A program made the translations under genes and the position numbers. Of a stretch of DNA of 64,000 nucleotides, positions 47,440 to 56,220 are shown in pieces. Source of the stretch: Gp6-AA40 sp963818645 (GTDB lineage Bacteria > Acidobacteriota > Vicinamibacteria > Vicinamibacterales > UBA2999). Numbering within the stretch: position 1 is the stretch's first letter; each line of letters starts with the position of its first letter. Where the stretch lies: contig CAWFTF010000013.1 of NCBI GenBank assembly GCA_963818645.1, positions 62,001-126,000 on the forward strand. The letters run 5' to 3'. The notes beneath the pieces are model-generated. The model searched no databases and was not told the origin of the DNA. It saw only the letters and a list, made by a program, of their open reading frames with translations.

Positions 47440-48194
47440 GCACCGCCGTTCTCGAAGTGGACAGCCTCGCGCGCGCGTTCGGCGGCGTGCGCGCCGTCGA
47501 CGACGTGAGTTTCGCGCTGCACCCGGTGAGATCGTCGGACTCATCGGGCCGAACGGCGCAGGCAAGACGACGCTCGTCAACCTCGTGACCGGTGTGGTGA
47601 GCCCTTCGTCAGGGACGGTGCGATTCGACGGTCGTGACGTCACGAGACAGACGGCCGTGGCAGGCTGCGCGGAACGGGCTCGCGCGCACGTTCCAGGTCG
47701 TTCAGCCATTTCCGGAGATGACAGTCCTGGACAACGTGGCAGCAGGCGCACTGTTTGCCGGCCAGGCAGCGAATCGGGCGGAGGCCGAAGCCGCTGCTCG
47801 AGACCATCTCTCGTTTGTCGGTCTCGCCTATGAAGCGCACCGGCCTGCGGCGGCGCTGCCGCTCCCCGGCCGCAAGCGACTCGAGCTCGCGAAGAGCCTG
47901 GCGATGAAGCCCAAGGTACTGCTCCTCGATGAAGTGAACGCTGGTCTCAACAGCAGCGAGGTCGACCACGCGCTGAAGTTGATGCGCGCGATCGCCGACC
48001 GCGGCATCACGATTCTCATCATCGAGCACCTCATGAAAGTCGTGCTGACACTCAGTCAGCGGATCCTCGTGCTGCACCGCGGGAAACTCGTGAGCCAGGG
48101 CGACCCGAAGACGGTCATCCAGGACCCGGTCGTCGTCGAGGCGTATCTCGGTCGCAAGTTCGCCGAGCGTCAAATGAAACTCGCACATGGCTGA
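47436..48194 (+). CDS. livG: Branched-chain amino acid-type ABC ATPase (LivG family), two compensating frameshifts
   Basis: 252 residues when repaired. The ATG at 47436 (ATGA overlap with livM) gives LEVDSLARAFGGVRAVDDVSF. Near 47523 one C seems missing (CACCCGG), after which GEIVGLIGPNGAGKTTLVNL supplies Walker A. Near 47655 a second slip restores WQAARNGLARTFQVVQPFPEMTV. The end has LPLPGRKRLELAKSLAMKPKVLLLDEVNAGL over about 150-180. The usual LSGGQ-like signature and the DEP of Walker B are altered (DEV). Overall length is a multiple of three, so one deletion and one insertion cancel out. Energises transport with the LivF-type partner. Confidence 0.83.
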
Positions 48195-48906
48195 ACCGCT
48201 GCTGCAGGTCAAGAACCTTTGTGCCGGCTACGGCCAGGTCCAGGTGCTGTGGGGCACCGACCTGACGGTTGAACGCGGCAGCATCGCGTGCCTCGTCGGG
48301 TCGAACGGCGCAGGCAAGTCAACCTTGCTGCGCGCAATTTCAGGCCTCATCAAGCCGACTGGCGGGCGCGTGCATCTGGGCAATCGCGATCTGACGAACG
48401 CCGCCCCGGACGAGATCCTCTCCGCCGGGATCGCGCATGTTCCCGAAGGCCGCCGACTGTTCAAGGGACTGAGCGTCCGCGACAACCTTCTACTTGGGGC
48501 CTACCTGCGACGCGAACCGATGATCGATCTCGAACGCGATCTCGAAAAGATCTACAGGCTGTTTCCGATTCTCGGCGAGCGTCAGCGTCAGGATGCGACG
48601 ACGCTCTCTGGTGGCGAACAACAGATGTGTGCGATCGGTCGCGGCATGATGGCCCGGCCACGGCTGTTGATGATCGACGAGCTCTCTCTTGGCCTGGCGC
48701 CGCGCGTGGTTGAACGCATTGCCGAAGTCCTGCGCGAGATCAATGGCTCCGGCCTGACGATCCTGCTCGTCGAGCAGGACGTGGCCACTGCATTCGAACT
48801 GGCCGACCAGGCCTATGTCCTCGAGACCGGCAGGATTTCCGTCGCCGGCGCGACCAGCGTGCTGGCCGACGATCCACGGATTCGTCAGGCGTATCTCGGA
48901 ATGTAG
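48187..48906 (+). CDS. livF: Branched-chain amino acid-type ABC ATPase (LivF family)
   Basis: 239 residues, intact. Walker A GSNGAGKSTLLRAI near residue 38, IAHVPEGRRLFKGLSVRDNLLLGAY (LivF-specific Q-loop region) over 80-104, signature LSGGEQQMCAIGRGMM, Walker B PRLLMIDELSLGLAP and the H-loop-equivalent ILLVEQDV. Overlaps livG by 8 bp. With livG it forms the ATPase dimer. Confidence 0.95.
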   Translation: MAEPLLQVKNLCAGYGQVQVLWGTDLTVERGSIACLVGSNGAGKSTLLRAISGLIKPTGGRVHLGNRDLTNAAPDEILSAGIAHVPEGRRLFKGLSVRDNLLLGAYLRREPMIDLERDLEKIYRLFPILGERQRQDATTLSGGEQQMCAIGRGMMARPRLLMIDELSLGLAPRVVERIAEVLREINGSGLTILLVEQDVATAFELADQAYVLETGRISVAGATSVLADDPRIRQAYLGM

Positions 48907-48931
48907 GCAGTCGGCTCAGCCGGACGCGGCG

Positions 48932-49792
48932 CTATTTCGAGGACGTCTCCTGCAGCATCAGATCCGCGCTGCGCTCGCCCTCGTGACACGCTGACTCCCA
49001 CGGCTCATCGTCCTCCGACGGCTTCACGCGAGTATTGGGGACGGTGATCTTCCACGGCTGTGTGAACACCTTCGGATCGTCGATCGTCGCCTCGTATGTC
49101 AGGCGCTGCCCGTCGAGAAACGTGAAGCGCTCGACGATACGGGCAGTGGGACTGAGAAAATCGCCATCGTGACTGAGGCGATTCTTGCCATTGAGGTTCG
49201 TCACCTCGACAACCAGCGTGTTGCCTTCCCAGCGCCCGCGTGCGTCACCGCCCCAGAGCGCGATCCGCGACGACACGTGCGGCCGGCCATCGACGGGGAT
49301 CACTCGGAAGTTGTGATAGGCCTCGTTGATCAGCACGACTTGCCCGGTTGTCTGGATGATCTCGTTCGCGTTGGCGGCCTGGCGGATCGCGCCCAGGATG
49401 AAGCAGCGCGCCTGCGTGTCGATGTGATCCTGCCTCGTCGCGACGTTTTCGTTCTCGATCTGATGCTGTCGCAGCGTTGCGGCCCACGGCTGATACGGCA
49501 CTTTGCCGTCTGCGGGATCCGACACGCGGCTCGGGTTCTTCTTGCTCAGTCCTTTAGTCCTGTTCGCTTGCTCTTCGACCGACCCCGGCACGCCGGGATC
49601 CTCGAGACTTCGTCCACCGGAGATCTGAGGCCGCCAGGTGCCCTGTACATCCGGCTGACCGTCGGCCAGGCGCGGGCCCGTCCACGTACCCGTCTGCCCA
49701 CTCGGCGCCTGCGCGACGACCGGCATCGATATCTGAGACACCAGAACCACGACGATCAACGCGATGGCGGTTCGCACGAATACAGCAATCAT
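48932..49792 (-). CDS. Secreted Acidobacteriota-type family protein (WEGNTLVV motif)
   Basis: 286 residues from MIAVFVRTAIALIVVVLVSQ, a signal peptide. It has the family opening GQTGTWTGPRLADGQPDVQGTWRP, then VPYQPWAATLRQHQIENEN, CFILGAIRQAANANEIIQTTGQVVLINE, the core VIPVDGRPHVSSRIALWGGDARGRWEGNTLVVEVTNLNG (over about 180-218) and ATIDDPKVFTQPWKITVP, with a terminal ACHEGER. Intact. Function unknown. It sits 13 bp downstream of a second family member at 49806, forming a tandem pair. The start is chosen at 49792; the longer frame reads through the neighbour. Confidence 0.78.
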   Translation of the reverse strand: MIAVFVRTAIALIVVVLVSQISMPVVAQAPSGQTGTWTGPRLADGQPDVQGTWRPQISGGRSLEDPGVPGSVEEQANRTKGLSKKNPSRVSDPADGKVPYQPWAATLRQHQIENENVATRQDHIDTQARCFILGAIRQAANANEIIQTTGQVVLINEAYHNFRVIPVDGRPHVSSRIALWGGDARGRWEGNTLVVEVTNLNGKNRLSHDGDFLSPTARIVERFTFLDGQRLTYEATIDDPKVFTQPWKITVPNTRVKPSEDDEPWESACHEGERSADLMLQETSSK

Positions 49793-49805
49793 CGAGAGCC
49801 TCTTC

Positions 49806-50582
49806 CTACCAGAGACCAGGATAGGGGTAGTACTTCTCCCAGTCGAACGCGTAGCACTCGTACTCGAGGAGCTGCACGTTGGCCTCCTTGCGTCGATACA
49901 TCGGCATGCGCATCTTCCAGGGCCGCGTGAAAACCTTCTCGTCTTCAACGGTGACCTCGTAGTCGATGTGGTCAGGCCCGGTCGGCGTATAGCGTTCGAC
50001 CAGGTGCAGCTCGTCGCTATGGAAGTTGCCTGCTCGGTCGAACCAGGTGTCTTCGTTGAAATGCACGACATCCACGACCAGCGTGTCGCCTTCCCAGCGC
50101 CCGCGTGAGTCGCCAAGCCACCAGTCGATGTGACCCTCCGGATGCTTTTTGCCGCTCATGTGCACGTACCGAATCGCGTGCACGTACTCGAACAGCATCG
50201 TGACTCTGTCGCTGCTCTGAACGATCTGAAACGGGAATGGCATGTACATGATTCGTGGCACACCCGGCAGGAAACACTTGCCTTCCGGATCCGCTGTCAT
50301 GCGGTTCTCGTAGTTCTGCTTCTGCTTCGTCGCGGCCCATGGCTGATAGGGGATGTCGTCTCCCTCGACGACGCCGAGGCCTGCCGGCATGCCTTTCTGC
50401 GCGTGGTGGCCCTGAACGTTCCAGGCGGCCGCGTTGATAACCTGCCAAACGCCTGAGAGATCCGGATGTCCATCGGCCGTGCGTCGCAACGCAGCTCCCG
50501 TCGACGACTGTCCACCGGCGGTGAGCAGACCGTAGGTCAGCGCGATCGCTGCGACGACCGCTGGAATAGCCTGTTTCCTCAT
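49806..50582 (-). CDS. Secreted Acidobacteriota-type family protein (WEGDTLVV motif)
   Basis: 258 residues with signal MRKQAIPAVVAAIALTYGLLTAGG. Family marks are DGHPDLSGVWQVINAA, DIPYQPWAATKQKQNYENR, GKCFLPGVPRIMYMPFPFQI, IDWWLGDSRGRWEGDTLVVDV, VHFNEDTWFDRAGNFHSDELHLVERYT and VEDEKVFTRPWKMRMPMYRR. Mostly beta-strand prediction by eye. Function unknown. It lies 15 bp downstream of a DUF6152 gene; the same pairing occurs at 59359-60602. Confidence 0.78.
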   Translation of the reverse strand: MRKQAIPAVVAAIALTYGLLTAGGQSSTGAALRRTADGHPDLSGVWQVINAAAWNVQGHHAQKGMPAGLGVVEGDDIPYQPWAATKQKQNYENRMTADPEGKCFLPGVPRIMYMPFPFQIVQSSDRVTMLFEYVHAIRYVHMSGKKHPEGHIDWWLGDSRGRWEGDTLVVDVVHFNEDTWFDRAGNFHSDELHLVERYTPTGPDHIDYEVTVEDEKVFTRPWKMRMPMYRRKEANVQLLEYECYAFDWEKYYPYPGLW

Positions 50583-50597
50583 GTTGCGGCGCCTGCG

Positions 50598-51008
50598 CTA
50601 CGGATTCTGAGGAGCGCCGGGCGTGCCGGAGCTGCCCAGGAAGAAGTCGCGCCCGTCCTGGAACGTCACTGTCTGCCCGTTGGCGACGCGTCGTCCGTTC
50701 TTCGCGAGGAAGCCTTTGATGACGACCTCTGAACCGACCGGGAAACTCGTCTTGCGCAGGCCGCGCTTGAGGAGACTATTCGCCGATCCGGCTTCGACGG
50801 CCCAGTTGGTAATCGATCCGTCCGGGTTCTTCACGTCAACGTAGATCCATCCGTGTGGATTGATGATTTCGATCTTCGTCAGCGTCCCGCGCAGCGTGAT
50901 CGGTTTGTCAGCGTCGAACTCCGCCGCGAACGAATGATGCGCGTGGAGCACCGCTGCGGGAAGCCACGCGAGCGCGACGAGGAACGAGAAAGCCCGGAGT
51001 CTTGTCAT
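50598..51008 (-). CDS. Secreted DUF6152-type protein
   Basis: 136 residues: signal peptide MTRLRAFSFLVALAWLPAAVLHA, then the diagnostic HHSFAAEFDADKPITLRGTLTKIE and INPHGWIYVDVKNPDGSI, with a C-terminal VGSEVVIKGFLAKNGRR and VTFQDGRDFFLG. Small exported beta-barrel-like domain of unknown role. It heads the group 51008 to 48932 together with two WEG-motif proteins. Confidence 0.8.
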   Translation of the reverse strand: MTRLRAFSFLVALAWLPAAVLHAHHSFAAEFDADKPITLRGTLTKIEIINPHGWIYVDVKNPDGSITNWAVEAGSANSLLKRGLRKTSFPVGSEVVIKGFLAKNGRRVANGQTVTFQDGRDFFLGSSGTPGAPQNP

Positions 51009-51135
51009 GGCGGCCGAGCGAGCAAGACAAAGGCCATAGGTGATGAAAGGCTAAAAGAGAGCAAATCTCGCCTGCGTGATGCGAGCACGAACAATCCCGT
51101 CGATCCTGCGCACGCCATGCGAACGGAATTGTTCG

Positions 51136-51582
51136 TTACTTGATTTTGATCTCATAGGCGCCATCGTCGGTTCGCACACGATGCGCCATGTGACACGAGG
51201 CACAGGTCTCGTTCAGCGCCGTCGATGCCTCGAGGACCAACCTGTAGTCACGCTCCTTGGCACCGGCCTCGAGAGCGGCGACGTGCTTGAGCGCCTTCTC
51301 GCTCAGCCCAACTGCGCCATCCACTTTCTGCGCCTGCCAATAAGTCAATGTGGTGGTAAAGGACGCCTTCATCGTCGCTGCCGCCTTTTCGAACGGATCG
51401 AAATCCTGTGCGCCGGCGCCGGATTCCTCGAACTCCTTCGATGCGACCCGGATCGCTCGAGCGGCATCGGCGTTATCGCGCATGGCCTTCATGAATGCCT
51501 CTGACGGCTTCTCGTTCCCCTGCGCTGAGATCGTCACGACGACAAGAGCAATGCCGGCAACGGCAATGAGACTTCCTCGCAT
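51136..51582 (-). CDS. Exported monohaem cytochrome c, cytochrome c'-like (paralogue 3)
   Basis: 148 residues: signal MRGSLIAVAGIALVVVTISAQG, helical body (EAFMKAMRDNADAARAI, FTTTLTYWQAQKVDGAVGLSE), haem motif CASCH near residue 131 and tail HRVRTDDGAYEIK. It closely follows the tandem pair at 37342 and 37818, 13 kb away, so the family has expanded within this locus. Likely periplasmic. Confidence 0.85.
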   Translation of the reverse strand: MRGSLIAVAGIALVVVTISAQGNEKPSEAFMKAMRDNADAARAIRVASKEFEESGAGAQDFDPFEKAAATMKASFTTTLTYWQAQKVDGAVGLSEKALKHVAALEAGAKERDYRLVLEASTALNETCASCHMAHRVRTDDGAYEIKIK

Positions 51583-51866
51583 GGCTTCTCCTTGATAGAC
51601 GATGAGGCGAACGCCGGGTCCACGAATCGTGCCAGTGAGTGGCGGGCGAGATCGTCAGTTTTGTCGAAGATTCCCGCGGATGCGGATCGCGATCGAACTT
51701 TCACACCGTCGCGCGAGCGACGAAGTTGAATGCTGAAACTGTCGATACGACAAAGACGGCGGACAGGCCCCAAAACGAGGTCGGTGTGCTACGGTAATCC
51801 GAGTTTTTCGAGGGGGGCGGGCCGTGATGCACCGCTCCGTGTTTCAGGCGTCCCCAGTCGTGCGCC

Positions 51867-52526
51867 ATGCCAAGAACCTTTGCCTGCACCGCGACGGCTG
51901 CTCTGCTAGCCGCATCGCTCGTGACCGTCGCCGTCGAGGCGCGCGAGGACAGCGCCACCCTGATCATCAGGGTCTACGACACGACTGACACGCCTTCGAG
52001 TCTCCGAACCACAGCGATTCGAACCGCCTCAGAGATCGTGGCTGAGGCCGGCATCGCCGTCGAATGGCGGGATTGCACGAGCGCCAGCACGGAGGCCGGC
52101 TGTCAGGACGTGCGACCTGGACGGGACCTCATCGTCCGAATCATGCCCGAGGTCACGCCCAGCGCCTCGTTCCGCGGAAGCGCGCTTCAGTTGAGGACGG
52201 TTCCAGGCGGGAGCCTCCAACTCGGTGTTGCCGTCATCAATCCGGTGACCCTGTCAGGCGAGATGGCGACGATCTTTCACGAGCAGGTGCGTGCGGTCGC
52301 GAAGCAAAGCGGAGTCGACGATGCCGAACTGCTGGGCCGTGCGGTTGCGCACGAGGTCGGCCACCTGCTGCTGCGCGTGCGCGAACACAGCCCCACCGGC
52401 ATCATGCGTGGCGCCTGGAGCCTCGAGGAGTTGACGACGAACCGTCCCGAGGACTGGCAGTTCGCACCGACCGATCGCGAGCGGATTCAGCTCAGAACGC
52501 TTGAAGTAGTAGGCAGTAAGCGGTAG
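51867..52526 (+). CDS. Secreted zincin-like metalloprotease candidate
   Basis: 219 residues with signal peptide RTFACTATAALLAASLVTVAVEA. Metal motif AHEVGHLLLRVREHSPTGIMRG gives H162, E163 and H166 (HExxH), a further H174, and M180 in a GIM turn like the Met-turn of metzincins, although the third ligand spacing differs from the classical HExxHxxGxxH. Two Cys (70 and 79) may form a disulfide. No homologue named with certainty. The last seven codons and the TAG stop are made of the TAGGCAG-type repeat at 52506. Confidence 0.68.
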   Translation: MPRTFACTATAALLAASLVTVAVEAREDSATLIIRVYDTTDTPSSLRTTAIRTASEIVAEAGIAVEWRDCTSASTEAGCQDVRPGRDLIVRIMPEVTPSASFRGSALQLRTVPGGSLQLGVAVINPVTLSGEMATIFHEQVRAVAKQSGVDDAELLGRAVAHEVGHLLLRVREHSPTGIMRGAWSLEELTTNRPEDWQFAPTDRERIQLRTLEVVGSKR

Positions 52527-52610
52527 GCAGGAGGCGGAATCGGAATACCAGCTTTGTTGCCGTCGCATACCGCATTACTGCCTACTGCCTACTGCCTACC
52601 GCTTACCGCT
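52506..52610. repeat. Inverted heptad-word array, TAGGCAG type (copy 2)
   Basis: Left arm TAGGCAG, TAAGCGG, TAGGCAG, GAGGCGG; right arm TACTGCC three times and TACCGCT twice, in perfect 7-nt register. It overlaps the 3' end of the zincin-like gene, supplying its stop, and ends a few bases before the beta-lactamase-fold stop at 52614. Confidence 0.9.
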
Positions 52611-52613
52611 CAC

Positions 52614-53837
52614 TCAGCTCACATGCTGATACACGCGTTCTTCGACACCCTGCAGGATCTTGATCGCCGCATCGTCGTAGAAGGGCAGGATCTGCATCAG
52701 GACGACCACGCCGATCTGTTTCTCAGGATCGATCCAGTAGAACGTGTTGTTGATGCCCGCCCAATTCATGCTCCCGGGGCGTCGCATGTTCGACGCCGGC
52801 TTGGCCGGCGCCGCGATCTGGAAGCCGAGGCCCCACACATCCTCGCCGGCGCCAAGGGGATACGGCTTCGAGCGCAACGGCTCGGCGGTGGGCTGCAGGC
52901 GCACCTTGACGTTGCCGGTCTGGTTGCGCGACATCTCGCGAACGGTCTGCTCCTTGAGGATGCGCACGCCTCCGAGCTGCCCGTGGTTCAGGATCATCTG
53001 CACGAAGCGGCCGTAGTCTGCTGCCGTTGAATACAGCCCGCCGTCGCCGCGGATGGTTGGCGGAATCGGGTCGGGGTTCGGAATCTCGACGATCTTGCCG
53101 TCGGTCCGTTGGTTCCGGCTGACGACGCGAGCGGTTTTCGAGGACGGTACGGCGTAGGTCGTGTCCTTCATCCCAAGCGGACCGAGAATCCTCGCCTCGA
53201 GATATTTGTCGATCGTCAGACCGGAGATCTTCTCGATGACCATGCCGAGGACGCGCGTGCTGGCGCCGTACGTCCATTGAGCGCCAGGCTCGTTGACGAG
53301 CGGCAGATCGAGATCGGCCGCGCCGGTCTTCTTCTGCACGAGCGCGAGCCCGGGATCCGACCACGAGTACCCAATCCCGGACGTGTGCGTGAGCAACTGA
53401 CGGATGGTGATAGGGCGCGTGGCCGGTCGCGTCTCGTACGTGCCCGCCGCCACATCGACTTTGCTCAGCACCTGCGGGGCTTTGAACTGCGGCAGGTACT
53501 TGGACACTTCATCATCGAGGCCGAGCTTTCCCTCCTCGACGAGCATCATCACGCCGACCGAGGTCACCGCCTTCGTCATCGACGCGATGTTGAAGATGGT
53601 GTCCTTCTTCATCTCGAGAGCCGTGGCGGTGCTCATCTTGCCGAACGCCTCGTGATAGAGCACGCGGTCCGGTCCGGTGATGAGCACGACGGCGCCGGGA
53701 ACATCCCCCCGGTCGATCGCAGTTTTGAGAAACGTTCCAAGCGCTGCCCCGCCCTCGGTATTCAGTGCAGGTGGCGCTGCGGCCCCTATGTCGATGATGG
53801 CAAACAAGAACGCAACGACGACAAATACGCGCTTCAT
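52614..53837 (-). CDS. Serine beta-lactamase-fold hydrolase (class C-like esterase)
   Basis: 407 residues with signal peptide MKRVFVVVAFLFAIIDIGAA. The SxxK nucleophile motif is S86-M-T-K89 (IFNIASMTKAVTSVG). VEEGKLGLDDEVSKYLPQFK follows, then a GYSWSDPG region where the YxN motif is expected, WTYGASTRVLGMVIEKISG and a C-terminal ASNMRRPGSMNWAGINNTFYWIDPE over about 355-380. Members of this family are esterases, peptidases or lactonases as well as beta-lactamases; resistance cannot be inferred. The ATG at 53837 is preferred; the in-frame upstream stretch is repeat-derived. Confidence 0.87.
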   Translation of the reverse strand: MKRVFVVVAFLFAIIDIGAAAPPALNTEGGAALGTFLKTAIDRGDVPGAVVLITGPDRVLYHEAFGKMSTATALEMKKDTIFNIASMTKAVTSVGVMMLVEEGKLGLDDEVSKYLPQFKAPQVLSKVDVAAGTYETRPATRPITIRQLLTHTSGIGYSWSDPGLALVQKKTGAADLDLPLVNEPGAQWTYGASTRVLGMVIEKISGLTIDKYLEARILGPLGMKDTTYAVPSSKTARVVSRNQRTDGKIVEIPNPDPIPPTIRGDGGLYSTAADYGRFVQMILNHGQLGGVRILKEQTVREMSRNQTGNVKVRLQPTAEPLRSKPYPLGAGEDVWGLGFQIAAPAKPASNMRRPGSMNWAGINNTFYWIDPEKQIGVVVLMQILPFYDDAAIKILQGVEERVYQHVS

Positions 53838-53867
53838 AAGATCCTCCGCCTGCGTTCCAACTTGGCT

Positions 53868-53944
53868 GTCAACTCCCAACTCCCAAGATCCAACCCCCAA
53901 ATAGCTTCGTGTTTGGAGGTTGGGAATTGGAAGTTGGGTTTTTG
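53868..53944. repeat. Inverted heptad-word array, CTCCCAA type (copy 4)
   Basis: Left arm GTCAA, CTCCCAA, CTCCCAA, GATCCAA, CCCCCAA; loop ATAGCTTCGT; right arm GTTTGGAGG, TTGGGAA, TTGGAAG, TTGGG. Between the beta-lactamase-fold start and the stop of the large oxidoreductase subunit. Confidence 0.87.
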
Positions 53945-53949
53945 CGTCG

Positions 53950-56220
53950 TTACGCCAGCTTCTGCTTCGACAACGGGAACTCGCGCACGCGCGTGCCGGT
54001 TGCGGCGTGAATCGCATTGCATAGTGCCGCGAGCACCGGCGGCAGGCCGGGCTCGCCGACACCGGTGGGCAGCGCATCACTGTCCACGAAATGGACGTTC
54101 ACCTGGTACGGCGCATCCGCCATGCGAGCAACCTGGAAATCGTTGAAGTTGCTCTGCTTGATGCGGCCGCCGACCGCCGTGATCTCTCCCAGACGCGCCA
54201 GGCCGACCGCCATGACGGCGGCACCTTCCATCTGCGACCGGACGCGATTCGGATTGACGATCACACCGGCGTCGACGACCTGCTCGATGCGCGGCACCTT
54301 CACAGCGCCCTTCCCATCGACTTCGACCTCGACGACCGACGCTACATAGGTGTTGAAGCTGCGGTGCGCGGCAATCCCCATGCCCCAGCCGTTGCCCGGC
54401 TTGCGCGTGCCCCAGCCCGCCTTCTCTCCGGCGACCTCGAGCACCTTGCGGAGCCGTCGCGTGTCGATTGGGTACTTGTCGTACGGCGCGCCGTAATTCG
54501 AGTAGTCCACCCCCTGCGACTTGAGGTCGATCACCTTCCCCGGCCCCAGCAAGTCGAGCAGGTACTCGAGCGAGTCACGTCCCGCCGCCTTCGCCATCTC
54601 GTCGGCGAAGCTGTGCGCCGCAAACGCATGGAAGTTGTTGCTGACGGCGCGGAACCAGCCGATGCGCACGTGCGCGTCAGCAGGACCGTTCTCGGCGCGA
54701 ATGTTCGGCACGTCGAACGGAAGATCCGTGAGTCCCAGATCGAGCTCGAAGCTGAGCGGTTCGCGAGCGCCCGGCGCGAACGTCGATGCGATCGGGGGGA
54801 ATGCCGATCGATGCAGCCACGCGGTCGGCTTCCCTCGGCCGTCGACCGAGGCTTTGTGATACACGGCAGCAGTCGTGTGGTAGTAGTCGAACTTGATGTC
54901 GTCTTCGCGCGTCCACACGACCTTTACAGGCTTGCCGAGTTTCCGCGAGAGCACGGCCGCTTCCGCTGCGTAGTCCGGCTTCGACTTTCGACCGAAGCCG
55001 CCACCAAGCAGCGTGACGTGACAGATGACGTCCTTCTTGTCGATACCGAGCACCGCAGACACGGCATCCTGGACGGCCTGCGGATTCTGTGTCGGCGCCC
55101 AAATCGTCGCCTTGCCATCGCGCACTTCGGCAACAGCAGCCGGTGGCTCCATCGACGCGTGCGCCGCGAGCGGCGTGTAGTAGGTGGCTTCGAGAACCTT
55201 GCCGCCCTTCGCAAACTCGGTGTCCACGTTGCCGAGATTCCGGACGACCTTCGCGGGCTGACTGACGGTCTGCACCAATTGCTTCTTGAACGCGTCGGAC
55301 TCGAACGTGCCATGGTCGCCGTCGTTCCAATCGACCTTGAGCTTTCGACGGCCCTGCAACGCTGCCCACGTGTTGTTCGCAATGACAGCGACGCCACCGA
55401 GCGGCTGAAAGAGATGCGGCGGCTTGAACGTGTCGAGCGTGACCGTTTCCTGCACACCCTTCACCGCGCGCGTGTCTGCGTCGTTGACGCTCTTCACCGT
55501 CCCGCCGAGCACGGGCGGATGCTCGATCGACGCGAAGACCATTCCGTCGCGGAACACGTCGAGACCGAACTGCGCCTTGCCGGTGACGATGTCGTGCTGG
55601 TCGTACGTGGACGTCTGCTGACCCACGAAGCGCCAGGCAGCCTTCGGCTTGAACACCAGCGTCTCTGCCTTCGGCACCGCGAGCTTCGCAGCCGCCGGTA
55701 CCAGCGCACCGTACGCCAGCCGCCGGCCGCTCGCCTGATGCCTGACCTCGTGATTCGCCGTCGTGCATTCAGCGACGGGCACGTTCCACTGCGCCGCAGC
55801 GGCACTCACGAGCATCGCTCGCGCGGACGCGCCCGCCTGCCGGAACGCGACGTAGAAGTCGCGAATCGATCGCGAACCGTCGGTGTTCTGATCGCCGTAT
55901 CGGGCATCGCCAATGCCCTGCTCGATACGGACGCGACTCCAGTCAGCATCGAGCTCGTCGGCCGCAACGAGCGGCAGACTCGTGCGAATGCCAGTGCCCA
56001 TTTCGGAGCGATGCGTGACGATGAACACGGTGCCATCGGGCTGGATGCCGAGATAGACACTGGGGTTGAGCATCGCCGTGTCGGCTTTCGTGCGAACTGC
56101 TGGTCCGGCGGCCTGAGCCCACGCGGACTTTGGCAATACCTGTGCAGCCAGCACGAACGCGCCGGTCGAGAACACTCCCCCGATGAATTGACGACGGCTG
56201 ACATTTTCGATGGTGCTCAT
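53950..56220 (-). CDS. Tat-exported molybdopterin oxidoreductase large subunit (isoquinoline 1-oxidoreductase beta type)
   Basis: 756 residues. Twin-arginine signal NVSRRQFIGGVFSTGAFVLAA. The family is the periplasmic aldehyde/isoquinoline oxidoreductase large subunit: GIQPDGTVFIVTHRSEMGTGIRTSLPLVAADEL over about 55-87, the LLGGGFGRKSKPDYAAEAA molybdopterin contact, AAHASMEPPAAVAEV, and GVGEPGLPPVLAALCNAIHAATG holding the catalytic-Glu motif GxGEP. It works with the small [2Fe-2S] subunit upstream (ATGA overlap); this class has no FAD subunit and usually passes electrons to a cytochrome c. Substrate unknown. Not split, in contrast to the hydroxylase at 10892-13194. Confidence 0.9.
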   Translation of the reverse strand: MSTIENVSRRQFIGGVFSTGAFVLAAQVLPKSAWAQAAGPAVRTKADTAMLNPSVYLGIQPDGTVFIVTHRSEMGTGIRTSLPLVAADELDADWSRVRIEQGIGDARYGDQNTDGSRSIRDFYVAFRQAGASARAMLVSAAAAQWNVPVAECTTANHEVRHQASGRRLAYGALVPAAAKLAVPKAETLVFKPKAAWRFVGQQTSTYDQHDIVTGKAQFGLDVFRDGMVFASIEHPPVLGGTVKSVNDADTRAVKGVQETVTLDTFKPPHLFQPLGGVAVIANNTWAALQGRRKLKVDWNDGDHGTFESDAFKKQLVQTVSQPAKVVRNLGNVDTEFAKGGKVLEATYYTPLAAHASMEPPAAVAEVRDGKATIWAPTQNPQAVQDAVSAVLGIDKKDVICHVTLLGGGFGRKSKPDYAAEAAVLSRKLGKPVKVVWTREDDIKFDYYHTTAAVYHKASVDGRGKPTAWLHRSAFPPIASTFAPGAREPLSFELDLGLTDLPFDVPNIRAENGPADAHVRIGWFRAVSNNFHAFAAHSFADEMAKAAGRDSLEYLLDLLGPGKVIDLKSQGVDYSNYGAPYDKYPIDTRRLRKVLEVAGEKAGWGTRKPGNGWGMGIAAHRSFNTYVASVVEVEVDGKGAVKVPRIEQVVDAGVIVNPNRVRSQMEGAAVMAVGLARLGEITAVGGRIKQSNFNDFQVARMADAPYQVNVHFVDSDALPTGVGEPGLPPVLAALCNAIHAATGTRVREFPLSKQKLA

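Noticed and set aside
52614..53837. Calling the SxxK protein an antibiotic-resistance beta-lactamase
   Set aside because: The family is mostly esterases and peptidases; length, motif context and neighbours give no specific support for resistance.
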